Positions 16,982 through 25,951 of a stretch of DNA of 64,000 nt are shown in pieces (positions within the stretch are counted from its first letter, which is position 1; each line of letters begins with the position of its first letter). This DNA is from Thermoanaerobacteraceae bacterium. GTDB taxonomy: Bacteria; Bacillota; JADQBR01. The DNA lies in assembly GCA_017656305.1 (NCBI GenBank), contig JACDOG010000013.1, positions 1-64,000 on the forward strand, given 5' to 3'. The position numbers and the translations under genes were made by a program. Below the pieces are notes generated by a model. That model was not told the origin of the DNA. It saw nothing but the letters and a program-made list of their open reading frames with translations, and ran no database searches.

Positions 16982-17872
16982 GTGAGTCCTTGTTACCAGT
17001 TGGGTTCGGCCAAATATTTTGACCTGATAAGGGAAAAATTCAAAAGTGCGCCAAGTTCCCTGGGTTTAGAAGGTTTAGATATAAATGTTTTGGAGCAGCA
17101 TTTGGGAAATTACGGTTTTTTAAATTTTAATATTGAGTTTTTGGATTCGGAACCCCCCGGTGAGTTAGGGGTTTTATTTAACCGTAAATTGGCAAAATTA
17201 ATAGCGGAATTGATCCTTGATATCTGGGAAGCGGAGTTGGTGGAGCAGATTATTCGGACTCAATATTACTATTTTAATAAAGAAGAACAGGCTTCTGTAT
17301 TAGTGCGGGTTTTTAATCTTTTGGTTGACAGTGAAGACAGGTTTAACCGCACCGTTCGCTGGCAGCAGGTTTTGCAGCAACTAACGGACTACCTGTGCAG
17401 CAACAACCGGTTGATAATTGAGGGGTTTATCAACTTTCGCCTAAAAGAGTATCGCGAAATGCTGGAAGAAGCTGTGGACCAGGCCGTTGATGATTACCTT
17501 ATGGAAAAGGAATATGATGAGTTTATTCGCCTCCTGCGTTATTTTGTTGACATCCAGGATCCTAAGGTAGAAACGATAAACGTGGTGTTGAAAAAATCCG
17601 GCATTTTTGAGCTGTTTGACGGTAATAATAAACCCATCGATAATGACTACTTAGAAGGGTTCATTATCGATTTTATTGACAACGAAATTAACTATGAGGA
17701 CTTGTTGATCAGTGCCCTGATAACCATTGCGCCCCGGCGGGTGATTTTACATGTACCTGACAAACCCCAGCTTCGAGACACGGTAAAGACAATTAAAAAA
17801 GTATTCGGTGACAGGGCAATGGACTGTTCCGGCTGTCATCTTTGTTTAGAACAAGGCCAACGTAAGAAATAA
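16982..17872 (+). CDS. ytxC: Sporulation protein YtxC
   Basis: A 296-residue protein of the YtxC family, found in endospore formers, commonly next to thrS as here. It begins at GTG 16982 behind GAGGTG; the overlapping ATG at 16980 runs straight into TGA. Visible features are a mostly helical body, LRYFVDIQDPKVETINVV near the C-terminal third, and a terminal CSGCHLCLEQ motif. The biochemical role is unknown. The gene supports a spore-forming host. Confidence 0.8.
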   Translation: MSPCYQLGSAKYFDLIREKFKSAPSSLGLEGLDINVLEQHLGNYGFLNFNIEFLDSEPPGELGVLFNRKLAKLIAELILDIWEAELVEQIIRTQYYYFNKEEQASVLVRVFNLLVDSEDRFNRTVRWQQVLQQLTDYLCSNNRLIIEGFINFRLKEYREMLEEAVDQAVDDYLMEKEYDEFIRLLRYFVDIQDPKVETINVVLKKSGIFELFDGNNKPIDNDYLEGFIIDFIDNEINYEDLLISALITIAPRRVILHVPDKPQLRDTVKTIKKVFGDRAMDCSGCHLCLEQGQRKK

Positions 17873-17890
17873 ACGTTGGCCTTGTTATTT
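17851..17890 (+). terminator. Intrinsic terminator after ytxC
   Basis: Stem ACAAGGCCAACGT (17851-17863) with ACGTTGGCCTTGT (17873-17885) then TATTTTCT. The stem includes the last codons and stop of ytxC. Confidence 0.85.
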
Positions 17891-17975
17891 TCTGTAATTT
17901 ATTTTAAAAAATAATCTAAAATTGCATAAATCTAATGATTTTGGTATATTCAACATAGGAAAAGAGGCGGGTGTC

Positions 17976-18578
17976 ATGTGGCTACAACTGATCATCATTC
18001 CCTGTATCGGTGCACTTATTGGCTGGCTGACCAACTACTTGGCTATCAAGCTGATATTCAGACCCTTTCATCCCTGGAAAATACCCTTTACACCATGGGC
18101 CATTCAGGGTCTCATACCCAAACGCCAGGCCGAAATTGCCACCAATGTTGGTAGGGTCATTGAAAACGAACTGCTTTCCATGGAAGATATACTGAGTGAA
18201 GTTAGCAAGGACCAGAAAAAACACCAGTTAATTGCTTTAATCAGCAATCTGCTGAAGCAAAGGGTATACGATAGACTGCCGGGTTTTTTACCCAACTCGG
18301 TAAAAAATGTTATTGTGGGCATGTTGGATGATACTTTGAGAAAGGAAGCACCCATAGTACTGGAACAGCTGACGGACAATATTTCCAAAGATTTGTTAAA
18401 GGAAGTGAAAGTTGAACACCTGGTGGAAAACAAGCTCAAACAGTTTGATTTGCAGCAGTTTGAACGCCTGGTTTTCCATATTGCTGCCACTGAACTTAAA
18501 CATATCGAAGTTTTGGGAGCGGTGCTGGGGTTTATTATTGGGTTGGTACAGGTTGCAGTCTTTTACTTTACCCGCTAG
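17976..18578 (+). CDS. DUF445 family membrane protein
   Basis: A 200-residue protein of the DUF445 (YheB/YtxB-like) family. The N-terminal helix and motif IGWLTNYLAIKLIFRPFHPW, then IPKRQAEIATNVGRVIENEL, are diagnostic; a second hydrophobic segment (LGAVLGFIIGLVQVAVFYF) closes the protein. It is about half the length of YheB, so it is the short form. ATG 17976 follows AAGAGGCGGG. Role unknown; in Bacillus longer members are linked to the forespore membrane. Confidence 0.82.
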   Translation: MWLQLIIIPCIGALIGWLTNYLAIKLIFRPFHPWKIPFTPWAIQGLIPKRQAEIATNVGRVIENELLSMEDILSEVSKDQKKHQLIALISNLLKQRVYDRLPGFLPNSVKNVIVGMLDDTLRKEAPIVLEQLTDNISKDLLKEVKVEHLVENKLKQFDLQQFERLVFHIAATELKHIEVLGAVLGFIIGLVQVAVFYFTR

Positions 18579-18579
18579 T

Positions 18580-18608
18580 TTGACAAGCCCTGTTGCACTG
18601 CGTATAAT
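18580..18608 (+). promoter_or_regulatory. Consensus sigma-A promoter of the thrS T-box
   Basis: TTGACA at 18580-18585, a 17-base spacer, TATAAT at 18603-18608: both hexamers are perfect. Transcription would start near 18615, just ahead of the T-box stem I. Confidence 0.9.
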
Positions 18609-18619
18609 TATTTAAGACA

Positions 18620-18870
18620 AGTCTCAAAGCGGCTAATGCGATGAGGAGAAGGAGTAGGCAAAACAAGTTTACCAGAGAAAAAGGGCCGCTGGCTGGAAGC
18701 CCTTTAAACCGCTGTTTTGCTGAAAACCATCTCCGAGTGCCCTGCCGAAAGCCGAGTAAGCAGGGCCGGCTGACCTCGTTACCGGTCGTAAAGCGGAGAA
18801 ACTTTGGTTTCTCAAGAAGGGTGGAACCGCGGTCTTATCGTCCCTTGGGGCGAAAAGACCTTTTTTATTT
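18620..18870 (+). promoter_or_regulatory. T-box leader of thrS (Thr specifier ACC)
   Basis: A tRNA-sensing leader that allows read-through when tRNA-Thr is uncharged. Stem I contains the AGTA bulge (18653-18656) and, on its 3' side, GAAAACCATCTCC with the Thr codon ACC at 18726-18728. The conserved T-box AAGGGTGGAACCGCGG is at 18817-18832, overlapping the terminator whose stem GGTCTT (18831-18836)/AAGACC (18855-18860) is followed by TTTTTT. The specifier agrees with the downstream gene. Confidence 0.92.
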
Positions 18871-18900
18871 TTCAAGAAAAATTGAAAAAGGAGGGGCACC

Positions 18901-20814
18901 ATGTCTGTGAAAATTACATTTCCCGATGGCTCGGTAAAGGAATTTGCCAGGGGAACCACAGTAGCCGAGGTTGCCAAGTCAATTAGCGGGCGTTTGGCCA
19001 AGGAAGCCCTGGCGGCTGATGTCGATGGACGCAAGGTGGATATGGACTATATACTGGAAGAGGATGCATCCGTCAAGATATTTACCTTTGACGACGATTA
19101 CGGCAAGCGTGTGTTTCGCCACAGTACCGCACACCTGATGGCGCAGGCGGTGCAAAACCTGTTTCCCGGCACTAAACTGGGAATTGGACCGGCTATTGAA
19201 GATGGATTTTACTATGACTTTGACAGCGAACACAAGTTTACGCCCGAGGACCTGGAAAAGATTGAAGAGGAAATGAAGCGCCTGGTAAAGGAAAAGCAGG
19301 AGTTTACCCGCCGGGAAATGTCGCGGGAGGAAGCTATTCGGTACTTTGAGGAAAGAGGGGAAAAATATAAAGTAGAATTAATCAGGGATTTACCCGAGGA
19401 CGAAACGATTAGTCTCTACACGCAAGGTGATTTTACCGACCTCTGCGCTGGACCGCATGTCCCCCATACCGGTTATTTGAAAGCGTTTAAACTGCTGAGT
19501 GTGGCGGGAGCCTACTGGCGTGGCAACGAGAACAACCCGCAGCTGCAGCGCATTTACGGGACAAGCTTTCCCAAGAAATCTCAGCTGGACGACTACCTGA
19601 CCAAGCTGGAAGAGGCGAAAAAGCGGGACCACAGAAAGCTGGGAACACAGCTGGGTTTGTTTACACTGGTAGAAGAGGGTCCCGGATTTCCCGTTTTCCT
19701 GCCCAAGGGTATGGTTTTACGCAACCAGCTGGAGGAATTTTGGCGTGAGGAGCATATAAAAGCCGGTTACCAGGAAATCAAGACGCCCATCATTCTCAAC
19801 CGCGGCTTATGGGAGCGTTCGGGACACTGGGAACACTACCATGAAAACATGTACTTTACCAAAATTGATGACCAGGACTTTGCCATCAAGCCCATGAACT
19901 GCCCGGGCGGCATGCTGGTCTATAAACAGGGGCAGCACAGCTACCGGGAACTACCCATCCGTACTGCGGAACTGGGCCTGGTGCACCGTCACGAAATGTC
20001 CGGTGTTCTGCACGGTTTGATGCGCGTGCGAGCGTTTACTCAGGACGATGCTCACATATTCATGCTTCCTGAGCAGATTACTGATGAAATAAAAAACGTC
20101 ATTGATTTGGTGGACCGTTTTTACAACATCTTTGGTTTTAACTACCATGTTGAGTTGTCCACGCGGCCGGAAAAATCCATGGGTTCTGATGAAATTTGGG
20201 AGAAGGCAACCAGTGCCCTGGAAAATGCCCTGAAGGAAAAGGAAATGGATTACGTGATCAATGAAGGTGACGGGGCGTTTTACGGCCCCAAGATTGACTT
20301 TCACCTGGAGGACTGCCTAGGCAGGACCTGGCAGTGCGGTACCATCCAGCTGGACTTTCTAATGCCGGAGAAATTTGATTTGACTTATATCGGTGAGGAT
20401 GGCGAGAAACACCGTCCGGTCATGATACACAGGGTCGTGTTTGGCAGCATCGAACGCTTTATCGGTATCCTGATTGAACACTATGCCGGGGCATTTCCAA
20501 CCTGGCTGGCGCCGGTGCAGGTAAAAATACTACCCATTGCCGACAGGCACAATGAATATGCCTACAGGCTGAAAGAGCAGATGTCAGAAGTCGGACTGCG
20601 GGTGGAAGTTGACGACCGTAACGAAAAGATCGGCTATAAAATCCGCCAGGGCCAACTGGAAAAGCTTCCGTACATGCTGATTGTGGGTGACAAGGAGCAA
20701 GGTGAAAATACTGTTGCCGTGAGAAAACGCGGCAAGGGGGATATCGGTGCGGTACCGGTTGCTCGGTTCATTGAGGATATAAAAGAGGAAATTAAAAATA
20801 AGGTCAGCGAGTAG
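18901..20814 (+). CDS. thrS: Threonyl-tRNA synthetase
   Basis: A 637-residue class II aminoacyl-tRNA synthetase that charges tRNA-Thr. The order is a TGS domain (~1-62), the SAD editing domain with HSTAHLMAQAV and the Cys of LCAGPHVP, the catalytic core with zinc ligands Cys334 (MNCPGG), His385 (DDAHIF) and His510 (MIHRVVFGS), then the anticodon-binding domain (~535-637). Full length. ATG 18901 follows GGAGG. Controlled by the upstream T-box. Confidence 0.97.
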   Translation: MSVKITFPDGSVKEFARGTTVAEVAKSISGRLAKEALAADVDGRKVDMDYILEEDASVKIFTFDDDYGKRVFRHSTAHLMAQAVQNLFPGTKLGIGPAIEDGFYYDFDSEHKFTPEDLEKIEEEMKRLVKEKQEFTRREMSREEAIRYFEERGEKYKVELIRDLPEDETISLYTQGDFTDLCAGPHVPHTGYLKAFKLLSVAGAYWRGNENNPQLQRIYGTSFPKKSQLDDYLTKLEEAKKRDHRKLGTQLGLFTLVEEGPGFPVFLPKGMVLRNQLEEFWREEHIKAGYQEIKTPIILNRGLWERSGHWEHYHENMYFTKIDDQDFAIKPMNCPGGMLVYKQGQHSYRELPIRTAELGLVHRHEMSGVLHGLMRVRAFTQDDAHIFMLPEQITDEIKNVIDLVDRFYNIFGFNYHVELSTRPEKSMGSDEIWEKATSALENALKEKEMDYVINEGDGAFYGPKIDFHLEDCLGRTWQCGTIQLDFLMPEKFDLTYIGEDGEKHRPVMIHRVVFGSIERFIGILIEHYAGAFPTWLAPVQVKILPIADRHNEYAYRLKEQMSEVGLRVEVDDRNEKIGYKIRQGQLEKLPYMLIVGDKEQGENTVAVRKRGKGDIGAVPVARFIEDIKEEIKNKVSE

Positions 20815-20862
20815 GTATGGAAAATCTGGGCAGGAAGTCAGTGCTACGCCTCTATTTAATTG

Positions 20863-20891
20863 TTGACGGTCACCGGGTAATATGTTATACT
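20863..20891 (+). promoter_or_regulatory. Promoter of the infC operon
   Basis: TTGACG (20863-20868), a 17-base spacer, TATACT (20886-20891). It lies between thrS and the structured infC leader. Confidence 0.75.
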
Positions 20892-20896
20892 AATTA

Positions 20897-21060
20897 GGTG
20901 CATGTGAATATCAACAAGTAGAAGCCATCCGCTTCTCACCTTATGGCGCCGTGGAGGTTGCTTATAAGGTCAAACTGTTGCGTTAAGTAAGAATACTGGA
21001 TCTGTATGCAAACGGCGGATGGTGTGTCCATTCCGCCGTATTATTTTAAATGGGGAACTG
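20897..21060 (+). promoter_or_regulatory. infC-rpmI-rplT leader (L20-type autoregulatory attenuator)
   Basis: A leader of the type bound by ribosomal protein L20 in Firmicutes, shutting down its operon when L20 is in excess. The terminator stem ACGGCGGA (21012-21019)/TCCGCCGT (21032-21039) is followed by ATTATTTT. An upstream CCATCCGC (20925-20932) is complementary to GCGGATGG of the terminator arm, providing the alternative antiterminator pairing. Position before infC and this mutually exclusive pairing support the call. Confidence 0.8.
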
Positions 21061-21107
21061 GGCTGGGGTATTTACTTATTGGTCAATTTTTGTGGAGGTG
21101 ACACAAC

Positions 21108-21623
21108 ATTAGCAAGGATTTAAGAGTTAACCAGGAAATTAGGGCAAAGGAAGTGCGCTTGATTGGGCCGGAGGGGGACCAAATTGGAATTATGCCTGTG
21201 AGGGAAGCGCTGCAGGTAGCCGCCGATAAGGGACTGGATTTGGTGGAAGTGGCCCCGCAGGCACGCCCGCCGGTATGCCGGATTATGGATTACGGCAAGT
21301 ACAAGTACCAGCAGAGCAAAAAAGAGCGTGAGGCGCGCAAGAGGCAGCGTACAATCAATGTGAAGGAAGTTAAGTTTCGCCTCAATATTGAGGAACATGA
21401 CTTTCAAACCAAGGCCCGCAATGCGGAGAAATTCCTGAAAAAAGGTGATAAAGTAAAGGTAACCATCATGTTCCGCGGCAGGGAGATTACTCATGCCACT
21501 CTGGGTAAGGAACTGTGCATGAAACTGGCTGAACAGCTGAAAGAGGTAGGCGTTATCGAGAAACAGCCTAAAGTTGAAGGTAGAAATATGGTCATGATTT
21601 TAGCTCCCAAGGATGGAAAATAA
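21108..21623 (+). CDS. infC: Translation initiation factor IF-3
   Basis: A 171-residue factor that proofreads the initiation codon on the 30S subunit. The start is the rare codon ATT at 21108: GGAGGTG ends 7 bases earlier and the product begins [20 protein letters not shown], the conserved IF-3 N-terminus. GTG 21153 would delete this. ATT initiation is the known basis of IF-3 translational autoregulation. The C-domain shows [13 protein letters not shown]. First gene of the infC-rpmI-rplT operon. Confidence 0.95.
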   Translation: MSKDLRVNQEIRAKEVRLIGPEGDQIGIMPVREALQVAADKGLDLVEVAPQARPPVCRIMDYGKYKYQQSKKEREARKRQRTINVKEVKFRLNIEEHDFQTKARNAEKFLKKGDKVKVTIMFRGREITHATLGKELCMKLAEQLKEVGVIEKQPKVEGRNMVMILAPKDGK

Positions 21624-21649
21624 GCAGACTAAAAGAGAGGAGGATTTTT

Positions 21650-21847
21650 GTGCCGAAAATGAAAACTCACCGGGGGGCAGCCAAGAGATTTAAAAAGACT
21701 GCTACCGGTAAAATCAAGTACAAGAAAGCATTCAAGAGCCATATTCTGGAGAAGAAGAGTGCTAAGAGAAAGCGCAGACTGAGAAAGTCCGGTATTTTAA
21801 ATCCAAGCGATGCCAAGCGCATGAAAAAAGTATTGCCTTATGATTAA
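21650..21847 (+). CDS. rpmI: Ribosomal protein L35
   Basis: A 65-residue highly basic protein of the large ribosomal subunit ([20 protein letters not shown], then [12 protein letters not shown], then [17 protein letters not shown]). Starts at GTG 21650 behind GAGAGGAGG. Normal length and conserved order between infC and rplT. Confidence 0.97.
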   Translation: MPKMKTHRGAAKRFKKTATGKIKYKKAFKSHILEKKSAKRKRRLRKSGILNPSDAKRMKKVLPYD

Positions 21848-21878
21848 CTGTATTAGCTGAGAAAAGGAGGTATAGGTC

Positions 21879-22232
21879 ATGCCACGAGTTAAAAGAGGTG
21901 TTACCGCTCGTAAGCGTCATAAAAAGGTATTAAAGCTGGCTAAAGGCTACTTTGGTATGAAATCAAAGATTTTCAGACCGGCCAACCAGGCCGTAATGAA
22001 ATCTTTAGCATATGCTTATGCACACCGCCGCAAGCGCAAGGGTGAGTTCCGCAAACTGTGGATTGCCAGAATCAACGCTGCGGCAAGAATGAATGGCCTG
22101 TCCTACAGCCGCTTTATTAATGGCTTGAAAAAAGCGGGAGTGGAAATCAACCGCAAGATGCTGGCAGATTTGGCGGTTAACGACCAGGAGGCATTTGCCG
22201 AACTGGTATCCCTGGCAAAGGAAAATCTCTAG
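21879..22232 (+). CDS. rplT: Ribosomal protein L20
   Basis: A 117-residue basic 23S rRNA-binding protein ([51 protein letters not shown]-like stretch, [20 protein letters not shown]). It organises large-subunit assembly and represses its own operon through the leader at 20897-21060. ATG 21879 follows AAAGGAGG. Confidence 0.97.
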   Translation: MPRVKRGVTARKRHKKVLKLAKGYFGMKSKIFRPANQAVMKSLAYAYAHRRKRKGEFRKLWIARINAAARMNGLSYSRFINGLKKAGVEINRKMLADLAVNDQEAFAELVSLAKENL

Positions 22233-22287
22233 TCCAGGAGAAGTTAGAAAACAGGAGACAGAATTCAGATAAAATCGTGTTGTAAGC

Positions 22288-22326
22288 AGGAGTCAGCATT
22301 CATATCCTGAATGCTGACTCCTTTTC
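22288..22326 (+). terminator. Intrinsic terminator after rplT
   Basis: A perfect 15-bp stem, AGGAGTCAGCATTCA (22288-22302) with TGAATGCTGACTCCT (22308-22322), followed by TTTCATTT. Confidence 0.85.
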
Positions 22327-22601
22327 ATTTATTTAGACTCCTGGCTTCTGTCTTCTGATTTCTATATTCTACCCTGAAAATACATTGACCACCCGGGCAG
22401 CCCCAATGGCTAATGATGATACCGCGGAGTATTAGGCCGAGCGGCAAGCAGGACGTGGCGACCATGAGACTGGCGGTGGGGCGAGCGTTTCATACAATTT
22501 TGTGCCGCCTTGCGGCATGGGAGCCTGATTTCTACTTTGTATTCTAAATTAAGAATTTGTTAACACTAAAGTTAGACACGGTTAATGAGGGGAAAGGCTG
22601 C
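22327..22601. repeat. Non-coding spacer with repeat-like element
   Basis: No gene is seen. The 18-base string ATTCTACCCTGAAAATAC (22366-22383) recurs exactly at 63953-63970, also just after an operon terminator. It is followed here by a GC-rich stretch (22400-22490) and a hairpin TGCCGC-CTT-GCGGCA (about 22503-22517). This looks like a dispersed intergenic repeat, but only one complete copy is in view. Confidence 0.45.
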
Positions 22602-23939
22602 ATGAACAATGGTAAAAAGCGAAATTTAACCCCTCCCCAGGTGCTGGTGGTGGGTTTTGCCATAATGATTGGCATTGGCACGGTCTTATTAAGCCTGCCC
22701 GTTGCTACGGAAAATGGGATACCGCTGGCTCCTTTGGACGCTTTTTTTACGGCCACTTCAGCCACCGCGGTAACCGGGCTGATTGTTGTAGATACACAAA
22801 AAACCTTCTCTTTTTTTGGCGAGCTGGTCATTCTCTTGATGATACAGGTTGGGGGCTTGGGCTTGATGACCATGTCTACTCTGGCAGCCCTGGCTTTAGG
22901 CAAAAAAATCACGCTGCGACAGCGGCTGGAATTGAAAGAGGAGCTGGGAAATACGGGCGTGGCCGGTGTCGTGCGGCTGACCAAATATATACTGATATTT
23001 ACCTTTATCATGGAAGGTAGTGCCACCTTAATACTGACGGTTTACTGGTTCAAATATTACAACCTGAGCACAGCCTTTTATCTGGCTCTCTTCCACTCCA
23101 TTTCTGCTTTTTGCAATGCTGGTTTTGACCTGTTTTCCACCAGCCTGGTATGGTGGCGGGAGGACATCCTGGTTAACCTGGTTATCACGGCGCTGTTTAT
23201 TATTGGCGGTTTGGGTTTTACGGTAATTAGTGATATGCTTGCCAAACGGCACTGGCGCCAGTTTTCCCTGCATACCAAACTGGTGCTCATTCTTACTGCC
23301 ATTTTGCTGGTGACAGGTGTTGCAGGTATTTTTATTTTTGAACTGACAAACCCACAGACGCTGGGGCAGTTATCACCAAAAGGTAAAGTGCTGGCTGCGT
23401 TCTTCCAGGGGGTGACGCCCCGGACCGCCGGGTTTAATACCGTTGATATCAGCGCCATGCGTCCCAGCAGTTTATTTTTGATAATCTTATTGATGTTTAT
23501 TGGCGCTTCTCCCGGTTCAACCGGCGGTGGTGTGAAGACGACCACCGTGGGCAGCCTGCTGGCAGTACTGTATAGCTATGTAAGAAATAAGGAAGATGTA
23601 AATTTGCTGGAACGCAGGTTGCCGGCGGAGACAATTTTTAAGGCCCTGGCCCTGGTTACTGCAGCGTTTGGGATTATTGTGGCGACGGTTATGATATTAC
23701 TAGTTACCGAAAAGCAGCCCTTTTTGGCTATTTTATTTGAAGCGGCATCGGCATTTGGAACCGTTGGCTTATCTATGGGTATCACTTCAGAACTATCGGT
23801 AATTGGTAAGATAGTGATTTCCATCGTCATGTTTATCGGACGGGTAGGGCCGCTGACCATGTTCTTTGCCCTGGCCCAGCGCAGTAAGCAGCGCAGATCG
23901 GCAGTACACTACCCCGAAGAGAATATTTTGATAGGATAA
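22602..23939 (+). CDS. ktrB: Potassium uptake channel subunit KtrB/TrkH
   Basis: A 445-residue K+ translocating membrane subunit of the Trk/Ktr/HKT superfamily. Four pore-loop repeats are visible: TATSATAVTGL, HSISAFCNAGFDL, GVTPRTAGFNTVD and ASAFGTVGLSMG, each with the central Gly of the selectivity filter. ATG 22602 follows GGGGAAAGG; upstream in-frame starts lack a ribosome binding site. It is paired with the RCK regulator 14 bases downstream. Confidence 0.93.
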   Translation: MNNGKKRNLTPPQVLVVGFAIMIGIGTVLLSLPVATENGIPLAPLDAFFTATSATAVTGLIVVDTQKTFSFFGELVILLMIQVGGLGLMTMSTLAALALGKKITLRQRLELKEELGNTGVAGVVRLTKYILIFTFIMEGSATLILTVYWFKYYNLSTAFYLALFHSISAFCNAGFDLFSTSLVWWREDILVNLVITALFIIGGLGFTVISDMLAKRHWRQFSLHTKLVLILTAILLVTGVAGIFIFELTNPQTLGQLSPKGKVLAAFFQGVTPRTAGFNTVDISAMRPSSLFLIILLMFIGASPGSTGGGVKTTTVGSLLAVLYSYVRNKEDVNLLERRLPAETIFKALALVTAAFGIIVATVMILLVTEKQPFLAILFEAASAFGTVGLSMGITSELSVIGKIVISIVMFIGRVGPLTMFFALAQRSKQRRSAVHYPEENILIG

Positions 23940-23953
23940 AGGAAGGTATCTTT

Positions 23954-24604
23954 ATGAAGCAATTTGCAGTTATCGGTTTGGGTCGCTTTGGTAGCACCCT
24001 GGTAAAAACATTGGTGGAAATGGGACACGAAGTGCTGGCCGTAGACAAGTCCATGGAGAAGGTCCATCAAATGATGGAGACGGCTACGCACGTGGTGCAG
24101 GCCGATGCTATGGAAGAAGAAGCACTGCGGTCGGTGGGCATATGTAACTTTGATGCCGTGATTGTTGCTATTGGGCAGGATATTCAGGCCAGTATTTTGG
24201 TGTCCCTAATACTGAAGGAAATGGGAGTGTGCAAGGTTATCGCTAAGGCACAAAATCAAATGCACGGCAAGGTGCTGGAAAAGATCGGGGTGGACCAGGT
24301 GGTCTACCCCGAACGGGACATGGCCATGCGGCTGGCGCACAACATGGTGTCGGCAAATGTGCTGGATTATATTGAATTATCGCCGGAATATAGTATCATG
24401 GAGGTTAAGGTAGGCGATGCCTGGGCGGGAAAATCATTGAAAGATTTGCACCTGCGGGCGCGTAAAGGGGCTACGGTGATACTTATCAAAAGAGCGGAGT
24501 CCGAAGAACTTATTATGATGCCCGGAGGTGAAGCCCGGCTTGCCGAGGGTGATATTTTGGTTATTACCGGGAAAAAGGAAGACCTGCGGTTTTTGGAGGA
24601 GTAG
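23954..24604 (+). CDS. ktrA: Potassium uptake regulatory subunit KtrA/TrkA
   Basis: A 216-residue cytoplasmic RCK protein gating KtrB. The N-terminal Rossmann motif is FAVIGLGRFGSTLVKTL (G-x-G-x2-G) with an Asp that would bind NAD/ATP ribose in LAVDKSMEK; the C-terminal RCK_C domain starts near residue 135 (IMEVKVGDAWAGKSL). Length is standard. Translationally linked to ktrB. Confidence 0.93.
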   Translation: MKQFAVIGLGRFGSTLVKTLVEMGHEVLAVDKSMEKVHQMMETATHVVQADAMEEEALRSVGICNFDAVIVAIGQDIQASILVSLILKEMGVCKVIAKAQNQMHGKVLEKIGVDQVVYPERDMAMRLAHNMVSANVLDYIELSPEYSIMEVKVGDAWAGKSLKDLHLRARKGATVILIKRAESEELIMMPGGEARLAEGDILVITGKKEDLRFLEE

Positions 24605-24613
24605 TGGTATCTT

Positions 24614-25396
24614 ATGCAAAGGATAACCTCTTTTCAGAATGAAAAAATCAAGGAGATAAATTCCCTGCACCGGAAAAAGTACCGGCAGCAGAAAGGTTTG
24701 TACTTTGTGGAAGGTCAGCGCATGGTAGAGGAGGCGCTGCAGTTTGCCTCAGTGAGAACGGTGGTTATTTCCGAGGAATTTGCCGATAAAAAGTATTGGG
24801 AGATGCAACTGCAACCTGCCGGCACGGAAATTTTAATGGTACCGGAAAAGCTATTCAAAAAGCTTGCTGATACCGAAAATCCCCAAGGTATCCTGGCTGT
24901 GGTGAAAAAAGAAAAGCCCTCACTGGATAAAATCATTTCCGGCAATGTCTTGGTAGCTGCTGCTATACAAGACCCCGGCAATCTCGGCACTTTAATCAGG
25001 ACGGCCGTGGCAGCGGGATGCGCTGCAGTAATCACGACCCGGGGTACGGTGGATGTCTACAATCCAAAGGTGCTGCGGTCTACCATGGGCGCCATCTTTA
25101 AAATACCGGTGCTGGACGGCCAACCAGTATCACAGATACTGGCATGGCTGAAAAACAACGGTTTACCGTTAATAGTTGCCGACGTGGCTGCAGAAAAGGC
25201 TTATTATGATGTGGATTTGGCACGACCTTTTGCCCTGCTCATCGGCAATGAGAACCTGGGCCCCGAGGAACAGGTTTTGGCCGCGGCAGACCAACTGGTA
25301 CGCATTCCCATGTTGGGAAAAACGGAATCCCTCAATGCCGCCATTGCCGGCAGTATTATCCTATACGAATCACTGCGCCAGCGTTTAACAGATTAA
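24614..25396 (+). CDS. TrmH/SpoU family RNA 2'-O-methyltransferase
   Basis: A 260-residue SPOUT methyltransferase. Residues ~1-90 form the SpoU substrate-binding domain (KIKEINSLHRKKYRQQKGLY), and the catalytic part shows the three SpoU motifs: IQDPGNLGTLIRTA, FALLIGNENLGPEEQ and LNAAIAGSIILYES. In Bacillus a close homologue (ysgA) lies upstream of pheS, the same order as here. The target is probably rRNA; the site cannot be told. Confidence 0.88.
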   Translation: MQRITSFQNEKIKEINSLHRKKYRQQKGLYFVEGQRMVEEALQFASVRTVVISEEFADKKYWEMQLQPAGTEILMVPEKLFKKLADTENPQGILAVVKKEKPSLDKIISGNVLVAAAIQDPGNLGTLIRTAVAAGCAAVITTRGTVDVYNPKVLRSTMGAIFKIPVLDGQPVSQILAWLKNNGLPLIVADVAAEKAYYDVDLARPFALLIGNENLGPEEQVLAAADQLVRIPMLGKTESLNAAIAGSIILYESLRQRLTD

Positions 25397-25516
25397 AAAT
25401 TAGGAATAAAATGGAACAAATGCTTTAAAAACATTAACCTTCGCAGTAATACTAAGTAAATCATTCCTATCTAACCCAGCTAAAATATAAATTATTTTAA
25501 AAAGGAGTGAACCCAT

Positions 25517-25816
25517 GTGCCATTACTGGAAATCAGTGTAGTACCTGTTGGTACGAGCATGGCAAGTTTCAGCTCATTTGTAAGCGATGCCGTCAGGTTA
25601 ATAGAACAAAAAGGATTGAATTACCAGGTGACACCGACAGCAACCGTTATTGAAGGAGATATTGACCAGCTAATGGAAACGGCAAGGGAAATTCACCGGC
25701 AGGCCGTTGCCAATGGAATAAATCGTGTTATAACCAATATTACAATTGACGACAGGACAGACAAACAACTGGATTTAAAGCAGCAGGTAGATATTGTACA
25801 ACAGTCATTACACTAA
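25517..25816 (+). CDS. MTH1187 family thiamine-binding protein
   Basis: A 99-residue protein of the MTH1187/YkoF-like family (formerly DUF77), a ferredoxin-like fold reported to bind thiamine. Diagnostic blocks are LLEISVVPVGT, YQVTPTATVIEGDIDQLME and NRVITNITIDDRTDK. GTG 25517 lies about 9 bases after AAAGGAG; the overlapping ATG is out of frame. It stands alone and ends in a terminator. The cellular role is unclear. Confidence 0.87.
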   Translation: MPLLEISVVPVGTSMASFSSFVSDAVRLIEQKGLNYQVTPTATVIEGDIDQLMETAREIHRQAVANGINRVITNITIDDRTDKQLDLKQQVDIVQQSLH

Positions 25817-25837
25817 TCCCCACAGGGGATTTTTTTA
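25815..25837 (+). terminator. Intrinsic terminator
   Basis: Stem ATCCCC (25816-25821) with GGGGAT (25825-25830), loop ACA, followed by seven T. It overlaps the stop codon of the preceding gene. Confidence 0.85.
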
Positions 25838-25886
25838 TGCTTTGCAGCGGGGCGTTTTTTCCGGGAGGAGGCCGTTGGCATAAGAC

Positions 25887-25916
25887 TTGCCAAGGTTTTG
25901 CGGCTTATGGTATAAT
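25887..25916 (+). promoter_or_regulatory. Promoter upstream of the YqzL-like gene
   Basis: TTGCCA (25887-25892), an 18-base spacer, TATAAT (25911-25916). It would drive the small gene at 25952 and possibly the pheS T-box. Confidence 0.6.
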
Positions 25917-25951
25917 TCAGGCAAGGCCAACCGAGAAAGGTTGTGGTACTT

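Noticed and set aside
18641-18910. Open frame across the thrS leader
   Set aside because: The region is a T-box RNA with matching specifier and terminator; the frame is incidental.
22400-22520. tRNA or small RNA gene in the GC-rich spacer
   Set aside because: No cloverleaf arms or TTCGA-type T-loop can be laid out; it looks more like a repeat element.
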